Below are positions 13,701 through 27,380 of a stretch of DNA of 64,000 bases, in pieces; position 1 is the first letter of the stretch, and each line of letters begins with the position of its first letter. Made by a program: the position numbers and the translations under genes. This stretch comes from Cephalopachus bancanus (lineage: Eukaryota > Chordata > Mammalia > Primates > Tarsiidae): assembly GCA_027257055.1 (NCBI GenBank), contig JAPVLO010000123.1:2914001-2978000 (forward strand). Reading direction: 5' to 3'. The notes beneath the pieces were generated by a model that was not told where the DNA came from, ran no database searches, and was given only the letters and a program-made list of their open reading frames with translations.

Positions 13701-13958
13701 ATAAAACTTGAAATCTTGATATATTTTTCTAATGCAATTTTTTGATAATTCAATTATCCAACTGCATGTACTTACATAGTCATAAAGAGCAAACTGTATA
13801 CGCAATATAATGGCAAACTGCCAAATTTCAACTGAAACCTTTGTTATAAAATGTTACTTGACAATAAAATCTACTTGGTTTTCATACATTTTGGGAGAAG
13901 TCCAAAAACCTTCAGAATGAATTTTGCCACCCAAGTCAGTGAAAGTGTTTCAATATAA

Positions 13959-14260
13959 TTTTTTTTTTTTTTAAGTTGGAGTCTCACTCTGTTGCCCAGG
14001 CTTGAGTGCACAGTGCCACTATCATGGCTTACCGCAGCCTCAACCTCCTGAGCTCAGGAGATCCTTTCAACTCAGTCTCCCAAGTAGCTTGAGCTACAGG
14101 TGCATGCCACCATGCCTAGCTAATTTTTTTGACTTTATTATAGAGACATAGTCTCGCTATGTTGTCTAGCCTGGTCTCTAACTCTTGGTCTCAAGTGATC
14201 CTCCCACCTCAGCTTCCCAAAGTGCTGGTATTATAGGCATCAACCACCATGACCAGCCTA
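13959..14260 (-). mobile_element. Alu (old)
   Basis: Poly-T then a complete antisense dimer ending 'caaccaccatgaccagcct'. It is strongly diverged and lacks the young-subfamily markers. In LPCAT2 it lies in the intron after exon 11. Confidence 0.9.
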
Positions 14261-14551
14261 AATTCTTGCCAATTATATAGAATCTTCCAAATGTGATTAT
14301 ATGATCACAATATTTATTTTGACCTGGTATTTAAAATAAATAGACATATGTCATATATTATGTCATATCATATTTGACACTATAATAAATATTTCAATAT
14401 ATATACAATTATAATTGCTATTAAGGGTAAAATCATGCAAGGCTCAGCCTTGATTCTTCTGACACTGACCTAACAAGTTTTTCAAATGCCTGCCATATTG
14501 CTCTGTGAGGACTGGCAGAGTAAAACTGTTTAAGATTAAATTTTAACATAC

Positions 14552-14705
14552 CCTGTCAAAGAGTGCAAAAAGTTGTCTCAAGACATCTGAAACAGGAAAC
14601 TTTAAATACTCTGCAAATTCTTCAATTCCAATTCTTCCTCCTTTTGAGGAACTTGCAATAGATGCATATTCATCCAAATGTTTACGAACACCATCCCAAT
14701 CTAAT
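14552..14705 (-). CDS. LPCAT2: LPCAT2 exon 11: start of EF-hand region
   Basis: 154 nt: one base completing Lys354, then [20 protein letters not shown] through to [11 protein letters not shown], ending in phase 0 at GTATGT. The last residues are the incoming helix of EF-hand 1. Its calcium-binding loop is encoded by the next exon, which is not in this window. Confidence 0.95.
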
Positions 14706-17700
14706 CTAAATGAACAAATAATTATAAATACATGTTATTAGCCCTTTTAATGGACATGTTATAAACATTATTTTATTAATGTGTCTGACAGAAAAATATT
14801 TTAAGTGTGAAATTTGAAAAGGAAATAAAATAGACATTTAAATGTACATATTGAACATGTATACAGGCATTTAATTTTTAAAGGACATTAGTATAACTGA
14901 TGATTATACCAAATATCTCAGGGAAAGAAAAGTAAATGAGAAGAAGAGCAATATGGTGGAATAATAAATTACTCATGAGAAGAAAATAAGAAAGCAAATT
15001 TTAATTCAAACATTACTTAGTAAGACAATAGTGGTTACTGGGTTGTTAAAAAAGAAATTACAGCTCTCTCTTTCAAGTAGCTTTCAGGCTGATAAGTTTA
15101 TATTTCACAAAATATTGTGATAGGGAGATTCATTAAACTATACACATGTCCTCCAAAATTAGTTATGAAGAATAATGGTGATAAAACACTGAAAAACATA
15201 CTGTAGCTTACATCACAACCTTTCTTTGCTTTGTATAATTAAGCAAGTGACTTAATACATACTTCTCTGCCCAATTTCAGTGACTATCTAAACTTTTCAT
15301 ATCTATGGACTATTGTAAACAAACATCAAAACAAAAGCAAAATGTTTTTGCTATCTAGAAGATATAAACAATATTTTCTGTATCAATTATCACAATATTT
15401 ACTTTTGGTTTTTTTTGAGTTGGAGTCTCACTCTGTTGCCCAGACTAGAGTGCAGTGGCCGCTCCCGGCCACCACAGCCTCGACCTGCTGGGCTCCGGGG
15501 ATCCTTCCACCTCAGCCTTCCAAGTAGCCGGAATTTCAGGCATGCGCTACCACGCCCAGCTGATTTTTTTATTTATTGTAGAGATGAGGTCTCGCTGCCC
15601 AGGCGGGTCGCGAAAATATTTACTTTTATGGAAAGAAAATGTGTTGCTAATAGAACTGCCTTGCAAAAAATGTTAAAATAAGTTATTTAAGAGTCTAAAA
15701 AATTATATAGGTCAGAAACTTGCATCTATATAACAAAAGAAAGAGCATCAGAGAAGAAATAAGTGAAGGTAAAACAAAAATTTTTAATTTGTTATTCTTA
15801 ATTGATTTAACAGATAAATTTCTTCAAAATAATAGTAGCAATAATGCATTTACATATATATACACACTTACTATATGTATATGCATATATATACACACAC
15901 TCTCAAATGAGCTATCAAGCCATAAAAAAATAGAAGAAACATAAATGGATATTACTAGGTAAAATAAGTAAATCTGAAAAAAACTCCTGCATATTGTATG
16001 ATTCCAATTACATGACTCTCTGGACAAGGCAAAACTAAAAAGACAATAAAAGGCTCAGTGGTTGCCTAGGGTTGGAGGGACAAAGGGATAAATAGGCAGA
16101 GCACAGAGGATTTTTAGGGTAATAAAACTATTCTTTAGGATATTACAATGGTGGATATAACGTCATATATTTGTCCAAATCTACAGAATATGCAACAGAG
16201 AAAGTGAACTCTAACTACGGACTTTGAGTGATAATGATGTGTCAATGAAGGTTCCTTGATCGTAACATGTACCACTCTAGTGGAGGATGTTGCTGTGCCA
16301 GAGAGGATGCCAAGGTCTATTGAATTAATAAATCTGCAAGCCTGTAATCCCGCGCCTTTGGGAGGTTGAGGTGAGTGGATTGCCTGAGCCCGCGGGTTCG
16401 AGACCCACCTGGGCAGCGAGACCTCATCTCTACAATAAATCAAAAAATTAGCCGGGCGTGGTAGCGCGCGCCTGTAGTTCCAGCTACTTGGAAGGCTTGA
16501 GGCGGAAGGATCGCCGGAGCCCAGCAGGTCGAGGCTGCGGTGGCCGGGAGGGGCCACTGCACTCCAGTCTGGGCGACAGAGTGAGACTCCAACTCAAAAA
16601 AAAAAAAAAAAAAAAAAAAAAATTCTGCAAATTCCTAATAGGGCTGTGAACAGAATAAGTTATAATAGGAGTGGAGGGGTGGGGGTGGCTGAGGGTTACA
16701 CCTTGAGGGTTTTTGCCTTTTTATTAAAAAAAAAAAAAGGTACCCAGGGAAAAAAGATCTGGAGTAAGTACTTAAAATCTAATGATGGTCAGAATTGTTA
16801 CTATACAAGTCAATTCATGTTTCACATGTGAAGTTCTGACTATCAAATGCCAGTATCATCTAACAATGCCACTCTTCTTATAAGAAGGTGGTAGAACTAA
16901 CTACTCTGAGCCATTTCTGAGTATGGAGGCAGATCTGTGTGGATACACATTTATCGTCCCTTGATCTTCTCCTGTGACCAATGCATATATCTCTGAGTTA
17001 AAAGTTTTTGAAAAAGCAAAAGTGGATAAATAAAATGAGAGTTTATTTATTTATTTATTTGGTTTATTTTTTGAGTTGGAGTCTCACTCTGTTGCCCAGA
17101 CTGGAGTGCAGTGGCCGCTCCCGGCCACCGCAGCCTCGACCTGCTGGGCTCCGGCGATCCTTCCGCCTCAGCCTTCCAAGTAGCCGGAATTACAGGCATG
17201 CGCTACCACGCCCAGCTGATTTTTTGTTTTACTGTAGAGAGGAGGTCTTGCTGCCCACGCGAGTCTCGAACCCGCGAGAGTTAATTTATAACTCTGGCTT
17301 TTCTAATAAACACCAAGTGGGACCTAGCGCTGAGTATTAATAAAGGAGGAGAAAATAAACACATAGGGTTTCAAAGTTCTCTTAGATAACGTTATGAAAG
17401 TGTAGTAATTTTAAAATATACTTACTTCAATTTCCGGCTAATTTTAGTAAACTCCACCAACCCAGCTTCCATAGGCAATGTTAGCTGTCCCGCTGAAATC
17501 ATCAATCTGCAATCTTCATAGGTATGATCTGTTACTGGTATTCCTAGAGCTCTAAAAGTATTAAGAAGTAAACTGAAATTCAGTTGTTTTTTTAAGTAAT
17601 CTTTTTCATTAGACTTGAATATGTCAACAAACAACAGTAAATGGAAAAGTATTTACTACTATTTAAAACTAGTAATGCCGGTTTTTCTTGACAAGGAGAC

Positions 17701-20700
17701 ATATATTTATCTACTTCTTCACAGACTTTCTGTGGCCCAAGTTAATCTCTTTATGTCTGCATGCTTCTGTGTTGTTGATAATTTTTGTTTTGTGTTTAGC
17801 AATAATAATAGTGGACTTAAGTTTAATGATAAGTAAATAGAAGACAGGTTCAAGTCCTAGAAGAGTCTTTTACCAGCTATGAACCTTTTGGCATTTAACC
17901 TAAGCTTCACTTTTCTTATAGGTATACAGAAATAGCTACACTACTTATTCCAAATGGTTACTGAAAGGATATAATAAGAATGTCTGTGAAGGTTCTTTTT
18001 AAACAGATAAATGGCATTTATACATAATATAAGTGGACACTCTATCCAAGCTGCTAGCCATTTGAGTTTTCTTTTATCTTTTATAACCAGAAATAACTTT
18101 TTTTGCTACATAGCAATCTTCTAAAAATACTGAAGGGAATTGGTAATAAGCTGATATTTTTTCCAAATCTTAACACCATCTATCCTCAAAGGAAAGCATA
18201 ACTCCTACTACCTGCTTTACTACTTTTCAGAGATCAAATAATAATAAATTAGATTTGGAAAAAATATATATTAATAAAAACTGAGAAAACACTGAATGTC
18301 AAGAAGAAAGACACATGAAAGTACATGAATTTTCTGAAGATTTCTCTTCACTAAATTTTTATTCACAAATATTCAGTGAAAGCCATAAAATTATAACTTC
18401 AACTATATTGGATTTTGTCAAATCATTGCTGGAAATATTAAATTTTGAATAAATGCAATCAGAATAAAACTTTTTTCCTAGGATGTTTTTGATTGGTAAG
18501 TATTTTGGTGTAAGAATATGTAAGATGGAAAATAAAATTCTAAAATATTTCAGGAGTTACAATAATAAAAAGTACAACATAATAGTTAAGAGATTGGTCT
18601 TTGGTAATAGGAAATATGAATTTGAGTTCCAGCACAGACCATCACTACTTAGTATGATTTTGGGCAAACCACTTACCTCCCTGAGTCTGTTTCCTTACAT
18701 ACATCATAGAGTTGCTGTGATGTGTAATGTTAAATAACACAAGTAAAGGACCCAGCACAGTACTTGATAAATGTTTATTAGCAGCAGTTGGACCACTACT
18801 ACCTTACATCTACCTTGATCTTTACTGTTTTCAAATGCTTTTATTATATATTTTCCTACTTGAGTGTCATAATTATCAAAACCATGAAAAAGGCAAGTCA
18901 ATGATATTAATTCCCATTTCATACATGAGTAGAAGGAGCCTTGGAGGAGATTCTATTGTGCAGCTACTCCAGGTCTTTCTTACGCTTTTTCCAAGGATGC
19001 TGTACCTCTACACCTCCAAATTCAGAAAAAGGTTGACTAAATAAGCCCCTTCTCTGTTTTGAGGCACATTTTAGGAAGCTAAAATATCTGATATAAATTC
19101 TCTCCATTTCTAATACTTGTCTTAGTTACTACCTTTTGGATATAAGATGGTATGAAAAAATAAGAAAGACAAGAAAACAATATAAAAGTTAATTTTGTGG
19201 CTGGCCTAGAAACTAGATAAAACAAGTATACCTAGGACACTTAGTAGCAACATTTCTTTCTCTTTTTTTTGCTAAATATTGTTTATCCTTGTTTCTTTCT
19301 TGAAAATAAAGTTATTCTGTAGTAAAATATTAAGAGACATATCAGAATAAAACATATATATGCATAAATACACATATACATATATACTAGGGGTGCCAAA
19401 AATGTACATACATTTTATTTACTTTCACTTTTTAAAATTATTTATTTTAAATATGTGGGGTACAGTTCAGGGTTAGGTATACAAATGTTCATTATCCAGG
19501 TACTCTTGTTGATGAAGTGTGCCCCCACCCCCAGCAGTTTCCCACTACTGCCAATCCCACTCCTGACCTCCCCTGGCAGTTTCCCACTACTGCTAATCCC
19601 TCTCTTATAGTATTATGATAGTTATTCAAAGTCCACTTATGAGTGTGAACATGTGATACGCGGTTCTTTGTTTCTGTAATAGATCACTCAGTATTATAGC
19701 CTCTAAGTCCATCCAAGTTGCTGCAAAGTTCATAATTTTGTCCTTCTTTATGGCTACGTAATATTCCATCATGTATATGTACCACATTTAAAAAAATCTA
19801 GTCCCCTTTCGATGGGCAGTATGGTTGGTTCCATGTTTTTGTTATTGTAAATAATGCTGCAATAAACACGCATGCGCAGGTATCTTCCTCATAGAGTGAT
19901 TCCCAGTAGGGGAATAGGTATATTCCCAGTAGGGGGATTGTGGTGTTGTATGGGAGGTTGATTTTTAGATCTTTTAGGAATTGTCACACTGTTTTCCACA
20001 GAGGCTATACTAGTTTACACTCCCACCAACAGTGTAGAAGTGTTTTTTTCGCTGCATCCTCTCCAGCAACTGTTGTTTATTGATTATGGCCATCCAAACT
20101 TGAGTTAGATGGTATCTACGTGTGGTTTTTATTTGCATTTCTTTGATGACTATAGTGAGGCTGAGCATTTTTTCATATATCTGTTGGCTGCTCATATATC
20201 ATCTTCTGAGAAATATAGATATATATCTTTTGCCTACTTTGTAATGAGGCTGTTTTTTTCTTTTAGGCACATTTGAGTTCCTTGTAGATCCTAGATGTTA
20301 GGTCTTTGACAGATGTACAGTTGGCAAATATTTTTTCCCAGTCTGTGGGCTGTCTCCCTGCTCTCTTGATGGTTTCTTTGGCTTTGCAGAAACTTGTCAG
20401 TTTGATGAGGTCCCACTTGTCTATCTTATCTCTTATGACATGGGCACTTGGGGTTTTGATGAGGAATTGGTTGTCAGTTCTAATTTCCATAAGGACATCT
20501 CCTGCATTTTCTAAGATTCTTATAGTTTGTGGTTTTACATGTAGGTCTTTGATCCATTTAGAGCTGATTTTTGTGTATGGTGATAGGTAAAGGTCTTGTT
20601 TTAAAAATCTTCTGCATGTAGTCAGTTAGTTTTCCCAGCACTATTGACTGAATAGGTGCTCTTCTCCCCAGTGGTTGATGGTGTAGGCTCTGTTGAAGAT

Positions 20701-23516
20701 GAGTTGGTAGAGAAATTGAGGTTTTGCTTCCAGAATCTCTATTCTGTTCCATTGGTCTATATACCTGTTCCTGTACCAATATCAGGCTGTTTTGATAATT
20801 GTGGCTTTATAATAAAGCTTAAAGTCTGGGAGCATGATGCCTCCAGTTTTTTGTTTTTTTGTTTTTTTTTTTTGCTGAGGATTGTTTTGGCTATTCGTGG
20901 TCATTTGAATTTCTGTCACTTCCAGGTCTGAGAAATGTATATACATTTTAAGAGATGTTATCTATGTATTACTTTTCAAAGTTGAATTGAATTATGGTAG
21001 AAGTGAGTAGTATGACACTTGCTCAAAAGATGGTGTTAATCAAATGAATGCTAGCATCACCATACGGCAGGCAAGACAAAGAAAATGGCAGAAGCACAGT
21101 TGTCATTTGAGGAATGCAAGACCATTTTGAAGTGGTATTTGAAATTCGAAAACGTTGTGGAAGTACAGTGACAATAGAGACGTGCCTCCAACATGCCTCA
21201 CAATTGTATACATTCATGATAAGTTTGAGACTCATGGTACTGTGTATGATGTGTACAAGGGAAAACCCGGAAGCCTTGCACAGCAACAAGTCCTGCAGTA
21301 TTCTGCAGTAGTCAGAAGTGTCTAGATGCTGACAGTAACCACTTTGAGCACCTCTTGTAATGCAGAAGTCAAATGCGATCTGTATTAATCTTTTGTTATC
21401 AGTATACATTAAGTATTATAATTTTTTCCTTTCTTAAAATGTATGTATATATTTTGACATCCTCTGTATATAAATTTGGCTATAAAGTCAAATTCAAATA
21501 TGAAGCTAAATTCAGAGTTTCCAATGAATTTTTACTAAGAGAACAAATACTGCTGGTCTAGTCTATTTGCTCCAAACCCAAACCTACTACTGGAAATGAT
21601 TGAGCGGGGTGGTGCCTGGGAAGAGGGTGCACAACTGGAGGGCTCTAAGGCTGACGAGGTGGTGGAATAGTATAACACATTCTTTCAATACAAGTCAAAG
21701 GGTGACTTATCTAGTCAGAAGAGACCAGTTAAAACACCCTCAAGTGCAAGAAAGTATTTACCATATGTTTTTATGTTCTAAATCCTAAATTTACAGCCAT
21801 CCCTTTATAGGGACGACATTTTCCCCTGTAAACTTTCTCTTTTTGATGCCATAGTCATTAATGCCCTTGAAACAGCCAGTCTTGGGCAGCTATATGAAGG
21901 CCAAGGGGACAGAAAGGGGGCTGCAGCAAGAAACACTGAGATCATCACAAGGCGTTATCTGACAGCAATGGGTCAGCTTGAGAGAATCCACCCTGTGGAA
22001 GGTCCTGACTGGTATCTTCAGGCTATTAGACCCTCCCCTGTCTTTCTGGTGGAGACGCATTTCCTTATTTTGAGGCTGCAGGTGGGGGAATTATTTATAG
22101 ATCGTTATACTGACCTCATCCCTGGGCACATTCTTTTACCTACCAAAATGAAGTAGTTAATGAGGCCCTCAGGGAGAAAAAAAAGCCTTAAAACTATGTT
22201 AAATGACATTTACAAATAATTTTCAAATTATTTACTGGTTATAATCACATATAGACACTTACTCTGCCATTAAACTCCGGACTCTACTGGCAAAAAGGAC
22301 AGGATCATTTTTTTCTTCATCATTTGGTACTTGAACAGGCATAAACTGAAAGACAAATATACTTTTCCATAACAATCCTAGGCCAAAAACATCAAATGTT
22401 AAATAAACTAATTTATAAACTACCAATATAGTAAATCCTCTACCTTTCTAGAGCCTAGGTTATATGAGGTAATGGAACACTGGGCCTGGACCCAGGATAT
22501 CCATATCTAAGCCTTGAGTTTGCCTATGTGTTAACTAGCATGTCACTTAACTTTGCTGAACTGCCTCCTCAACTCCCCAAAGAAGGCTATGACCATCTAC
22601 TTCCCTATTTGTTGTGAAGGTAAAATGAACCAATATCTAGAATTCTGGAAGTTGTAAAGTTGTAACTACTCAGATCTTACTCTCTGAGCTGCATTTTCTA
22701 CCACTCCCAACCCTTTATATGAAAATGTTCTGTTCTTTTCTGTTTTGCTTTTGTAGTTTTAATGTGTCTATCCATCCCAGCGTTAATCATATATTTTTAT
22801 TATTTGATCAAACTCTATATTTTGTCATTTATTCTGCTTTTAAAAAAACCCTTAGTACTGGCTTTCTAGCATTTTGCTTAGCTATTTTTTGCTTTATTGT
22901 TCTTACTTTTATTTTTTTCTCCACCTGATATTCTGTGATGCCTCATTTGTACTATCCTTGTTTTAGCTATGATTTCCTCACACTAGTAAGGTTTTGGTGC
23001 CATATTCAAGTCATTACATATTTTTCGAGCACCTATTATATGCCAGGCAAGATTAATAGAACCCTATTCCTGCTCTAAAGAAGATATATATTTTAATTGA
23101 ATCGACAACATCAACAAACATGTACACTAAGTATCACTGCTCCTATTGCTTTCAATTACAGGTGGGGCTTAACAGCTAAATTAACTACCCAAAGTTGTAT
23201 ATATCACATGGTCAGGATTCAGCCCAAGTTTGTCAGATTTGAAGAACATTTTCCCCACTAAACCATCCTTCCTGGAGTATGAGAACAAGAGGTAGGAAAT
23301 GGTTAATTTTGATGAGTTGGCAGGAGTTATAGAGAAATACAAGCAAAGAGGGAGGATGTACCTGGGGAGAGAGTACACATTCAAGAGTTACTTTTGTAGA
23401 GGATACCCTGCAGTAGAACTAATACCTGATCTTAGTTTTTTTTAAGGATAAGTGTGATTTTGCCAATAGCTACAGTTTATTGGATTGTAACTATAAACCA
23501 GACACTATGTTAGGTG

Positions 23517-23571
<55 letters not shown>

Positions 23572-26500
23572 TATGTATGTGTGTGTGTGTGTGTGTGTGT
23601 ATATAATATTATCTCATTAATTCTTTCCCTATTTTTGTCAGAAGAAATAGGAGTTCAGAAAGATTAAATGACTTGCTCAAGGTACCTGACTCAATTCCTT
23701 TCAACAAATATTCCCTATCGTGTGTATGGCACTGCTCTAAGCCCTGAAGACAGGACAATAAGGTCCCTGCCCTCAAGAAGCTCTCCACGCAATGTGGTAG
23801 AAATTTATAATACAATGAGCTAAATCCACCAATAAGTGCTACCACCAAGGCTGGGCATGGTGGTTTACATTTGTAATCCCAGCACTTTGGGAGACCAAGG
23901 CAGGAGGAATGCTTGAACCCAGGAGCTCAAGACCAGACTAAGCAACATAGCAAGACCTTGTCTCTACAAAACATCAAACAATTAGCTGGGTGTGATGGCA
24001 CATGCCTGTAATTCCAGCTACTTGGGAGGCTGAGACAGAAGGATCACTTGAGCCCAGGAGGTCGAGTGAGCTATGAGTGTGCCACTGCAATCCAGCCTTG
24101 ATGTCAGATTGATATCCTGATTAAAAAAAAAAATAGTGCCTACTGTGTGCTGGGTACTTTATATTAGGGGCTGATTAACTGTCTAAACAGTATCTTTAGG
24201 CAAATCCTACCATTTCCATTTGTTAGATGAGGAATACAACTCAAAGAGGTTAAACAATATAGCCAAGGTCATACATACATGACAGGGCTACAATTTGAAT
24301 TTTAAAAAAAAGATCCATACATAAAAAATACCACTTCTTTCAAATGAACCTGTTTTCAAATCTTGTTAATCATGTTAGATACTTAATAGGCATTGCTAAC
24401 TCAGAGAGTAAGTTTAGGCAAGGGAATGACATGACCAGGTCTAAGTTTTAGAGCAGTAACTTGAGTGGTAGGAAGTGGATGCACCCAAGAAGCAGCCGCT
24501 AAGGGTAGGGAGCATGCCTGGAAACTACTACAATCATGAAAGATGACAAGGCCTTGAATAGAGGGAGTGAGGATGTAGAACGGCATGGATGTAAGTGACA
24601 TTTTTAAGATAAAATGTATACAAATTATAGAATAATGTGCTACAGGACATTTACTTTTCACATTTATCTTATTAATTTCATCTCAAAGAGGGCAGTGGCA
24701 TCCTGCAGAAAGAACACTTGGCCTAGGTTGTCGCCTGGGTTCTGCTGTATGATCCTAGAACAGACATTTAGCATTTATGGGCCTTAGTTTCCTTGCCTAT
24801 GAAATAAAAAAGTTTGACTAAATGATGTCTAAAGTCCTTCTGTGTGGTTTGTTATTTTTGCATCCAGTTGTTCTTAAAGATAGAAAATAACCTAAGCCAC
24901 CAGAGGTCCTCATATCCCTACATATCCAGAACAACAAAGAAATGTTATGCAAAGAAATATTTCTAAAAATTTCCTTCATTCTGATCTAGTAAAATCTCTT
25001 GTGTTTGTTTAGTATGAAATCCAAAGAAGAAAACAGTAAGCTAAATGTTAATGTTCATAAAATCTCTAACAAAATAGTATAAGGAATTAAAGTTTTAAAT
25101 TGCCATATCATTTTCAATTTTTAAAAAAGTCAAATGACTATTTATAATACACTTGATGTGCAGGTCATAAAAGTACGCTAAAAACTCTGAAAAATAAATT
25201 GCTGCTATACTGTTAACCAAACATAATACAATGAAATATAGGTTTGGTTTCTATTAGTGTAGGTACTATTTTCTATAAAGTCATTTTTAATAACTCTCAT
25301 ATTGGCATGGCATTTTATTATTGAGGAAACAATTCCACTGAGAGTACAAAATAATTAAAAGCTTGGATTTAAGCCAGGCTCAGTGGCTCAGCGTGTAATC
25401 CCGCGCCTTTTGGAGGTTGAGGTGAGTGGATTGCCTGAGCCCGCGGGTTCGAGACCTGCCTGGGCAGGCGAGACCTCATCTCTACAATAAATGAAAAAAT
25501 TAGCCGGGCGTGGTGGCTCACACCTGTAATTCTGGCTACTTGGAAGGCTGAGGCGGAAGGATCGCCAGAGCCCAGCAGGCCGAGGCTGCGGTGGCCGGGA
25601 GCAGCCACTGCACTCCAGTCTGGGCGACTGAGTGAGATTCCAACTCTAAATAAATAAATAAATAAACAAACAAACAAACAAATAAATAAATAAATAGAAG
25701 CTTGGATTTGACACTCATGGGCCTTGGAGAAGCAATTTGGTGGACATTCTAATAAAAAGACACCTCCCCTAAAATAAGAACTTGCCCTCTAGATTACATT
25801 TCCACTTTATACATTCAAGGAACACAGCATAAACATACCCTTTTTTTGGAAAGGAAAATCAACCAAAGAGAGGGCAACATGATGGTCACTATCATGGCCA
25901 ACACATCTAAATACTCCAGTGACTTCACAACTCCAAGTTTTCCTTTTTACCTTCAGCTTCTCCCATTTCCCTCAGTACTCACACTGATGATCCATTTGAC
26001 CACATATCTGATGGCCGCAGATATTCTTCTTAACCCTACCTCAGCTATGAAAACAAACATAGACTTCTAATCTCCTCCTCTGGCAAGTTCTTCAGTCAGT
26101 TTTCCCTCATTATCCATTAGTGTTTATTCCTCCTTTAATCTGATCTTGGATGGACCGTGCCAATCTAAGGGTAACATCAGAATCTTCTCACTCCTCTTTA
26201 TTCACTCCCTCTGGCAACATCTGCTTGCCTATCTACATTGAACTTGGGAATCAGACACTTCTGTGTTAGCTAGAATCTCTCACTTCACCATGCCCATAAC
26301 CAATCACATATCCTTGGTCACTTCTGATCCTGTCTTCCCACTCTTGTTAGAGATCACTGAGAGATGCTATATATATATACATTTTAAAAGTTACACATGT
26401 TCTGTGCTTTTCTAATTGCAACTCTACTTTTACTTCACTCTCCCACCTAATGGCACTTCACTTTCAAGACAGCCTACGTGAACTTATTCTATTTCCTTTA

Positions 26501-27349
26501 CTGTTGCCCCTGAGACTGGCTCCACAGCTCCACTGCCCTGCAAATACAGTATTCTCTATACCTTCACCATACTTAACTCTGTACCATCCTTTGCCAGATG
26601 AGGAGGAGACTTATAAACATGTTTTCCAAACTAGCACTTCTTATTTGTGCTTTTGGGCCCAGAGTTCCCATCTCTTCTTGGTCCTTAATTAGACAGCACA
26701 CATGAGAAAGTCAAAATTTCTAAGTCTTTTATTTAAGACCTTTCATTAACAAAGCCAGTTCTTAACATAAATGCTCAGTACCAGTACCATTGTTTCTTGA
26801 CCACATCAAGCATACTCCTCTCTACTAAATACTTGATGAGGAGGAAGAGGAAGATTGATAAGTGATGAAACTACAACCAATCTTTTCTTTTTTTCTTGTA
26901 ACACAAAAAGATTTTTAAAGGACAATCAACAAATGTACAGTTCTAGTTCTTTCCATGACTATTCTTTTAAATCTTCAATGAGAGAAAATGCAAAAGAAGG
27001 AAGACATTTATGAACAACACTTGCAGCTTCCTTCCCAAAAGAATAGAAACACTTAGATGAGAAGGGAAGTAAAAGTTAGTGCTTATTTGAACACTTACCA
27101 TGTGCCAGCACATAAGTAACCTTATAAACTAGATGTTATTATCTTCATTTTACCAGTGAAAACATAGACTTAGAGAGATTTAAGTAATTTTTTCAAGCAC
27201 ATACAAGTAGGTAATAGTAAAATTAGAACAAAATTCCAGTTTATATCTTTATAATACTCCATTTCTCTGTTAGTATTTATACATGCCAAAATTTTACCAA
27301 GAAAAAGTTCCAGAAGAAATGTGCTTTGTTAGAACAAGAAATATGTGGG

Positions 27350-27380
<31 letters not shown>

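Noticed and set aside
1..14551. Searched for LPCAT2 exons 12-14 and for CAPNS2, which in human lies within LPCAT2
   Set aside because: No EF-hand loop coding text, no matching C-terminus and no CAPNS2-like frame were seen; they probably lie outside the window.
16135..16557. 140-residue open frame on the minus strand
   Set aside because: It is Alu antisense (the recurrent 'LPRLECSG...' type frame) continuing into flanking intron. The same kind of frame at 46474-46863, 58439-58699, 60103-60456 and elsewhere comes only from young Alus.
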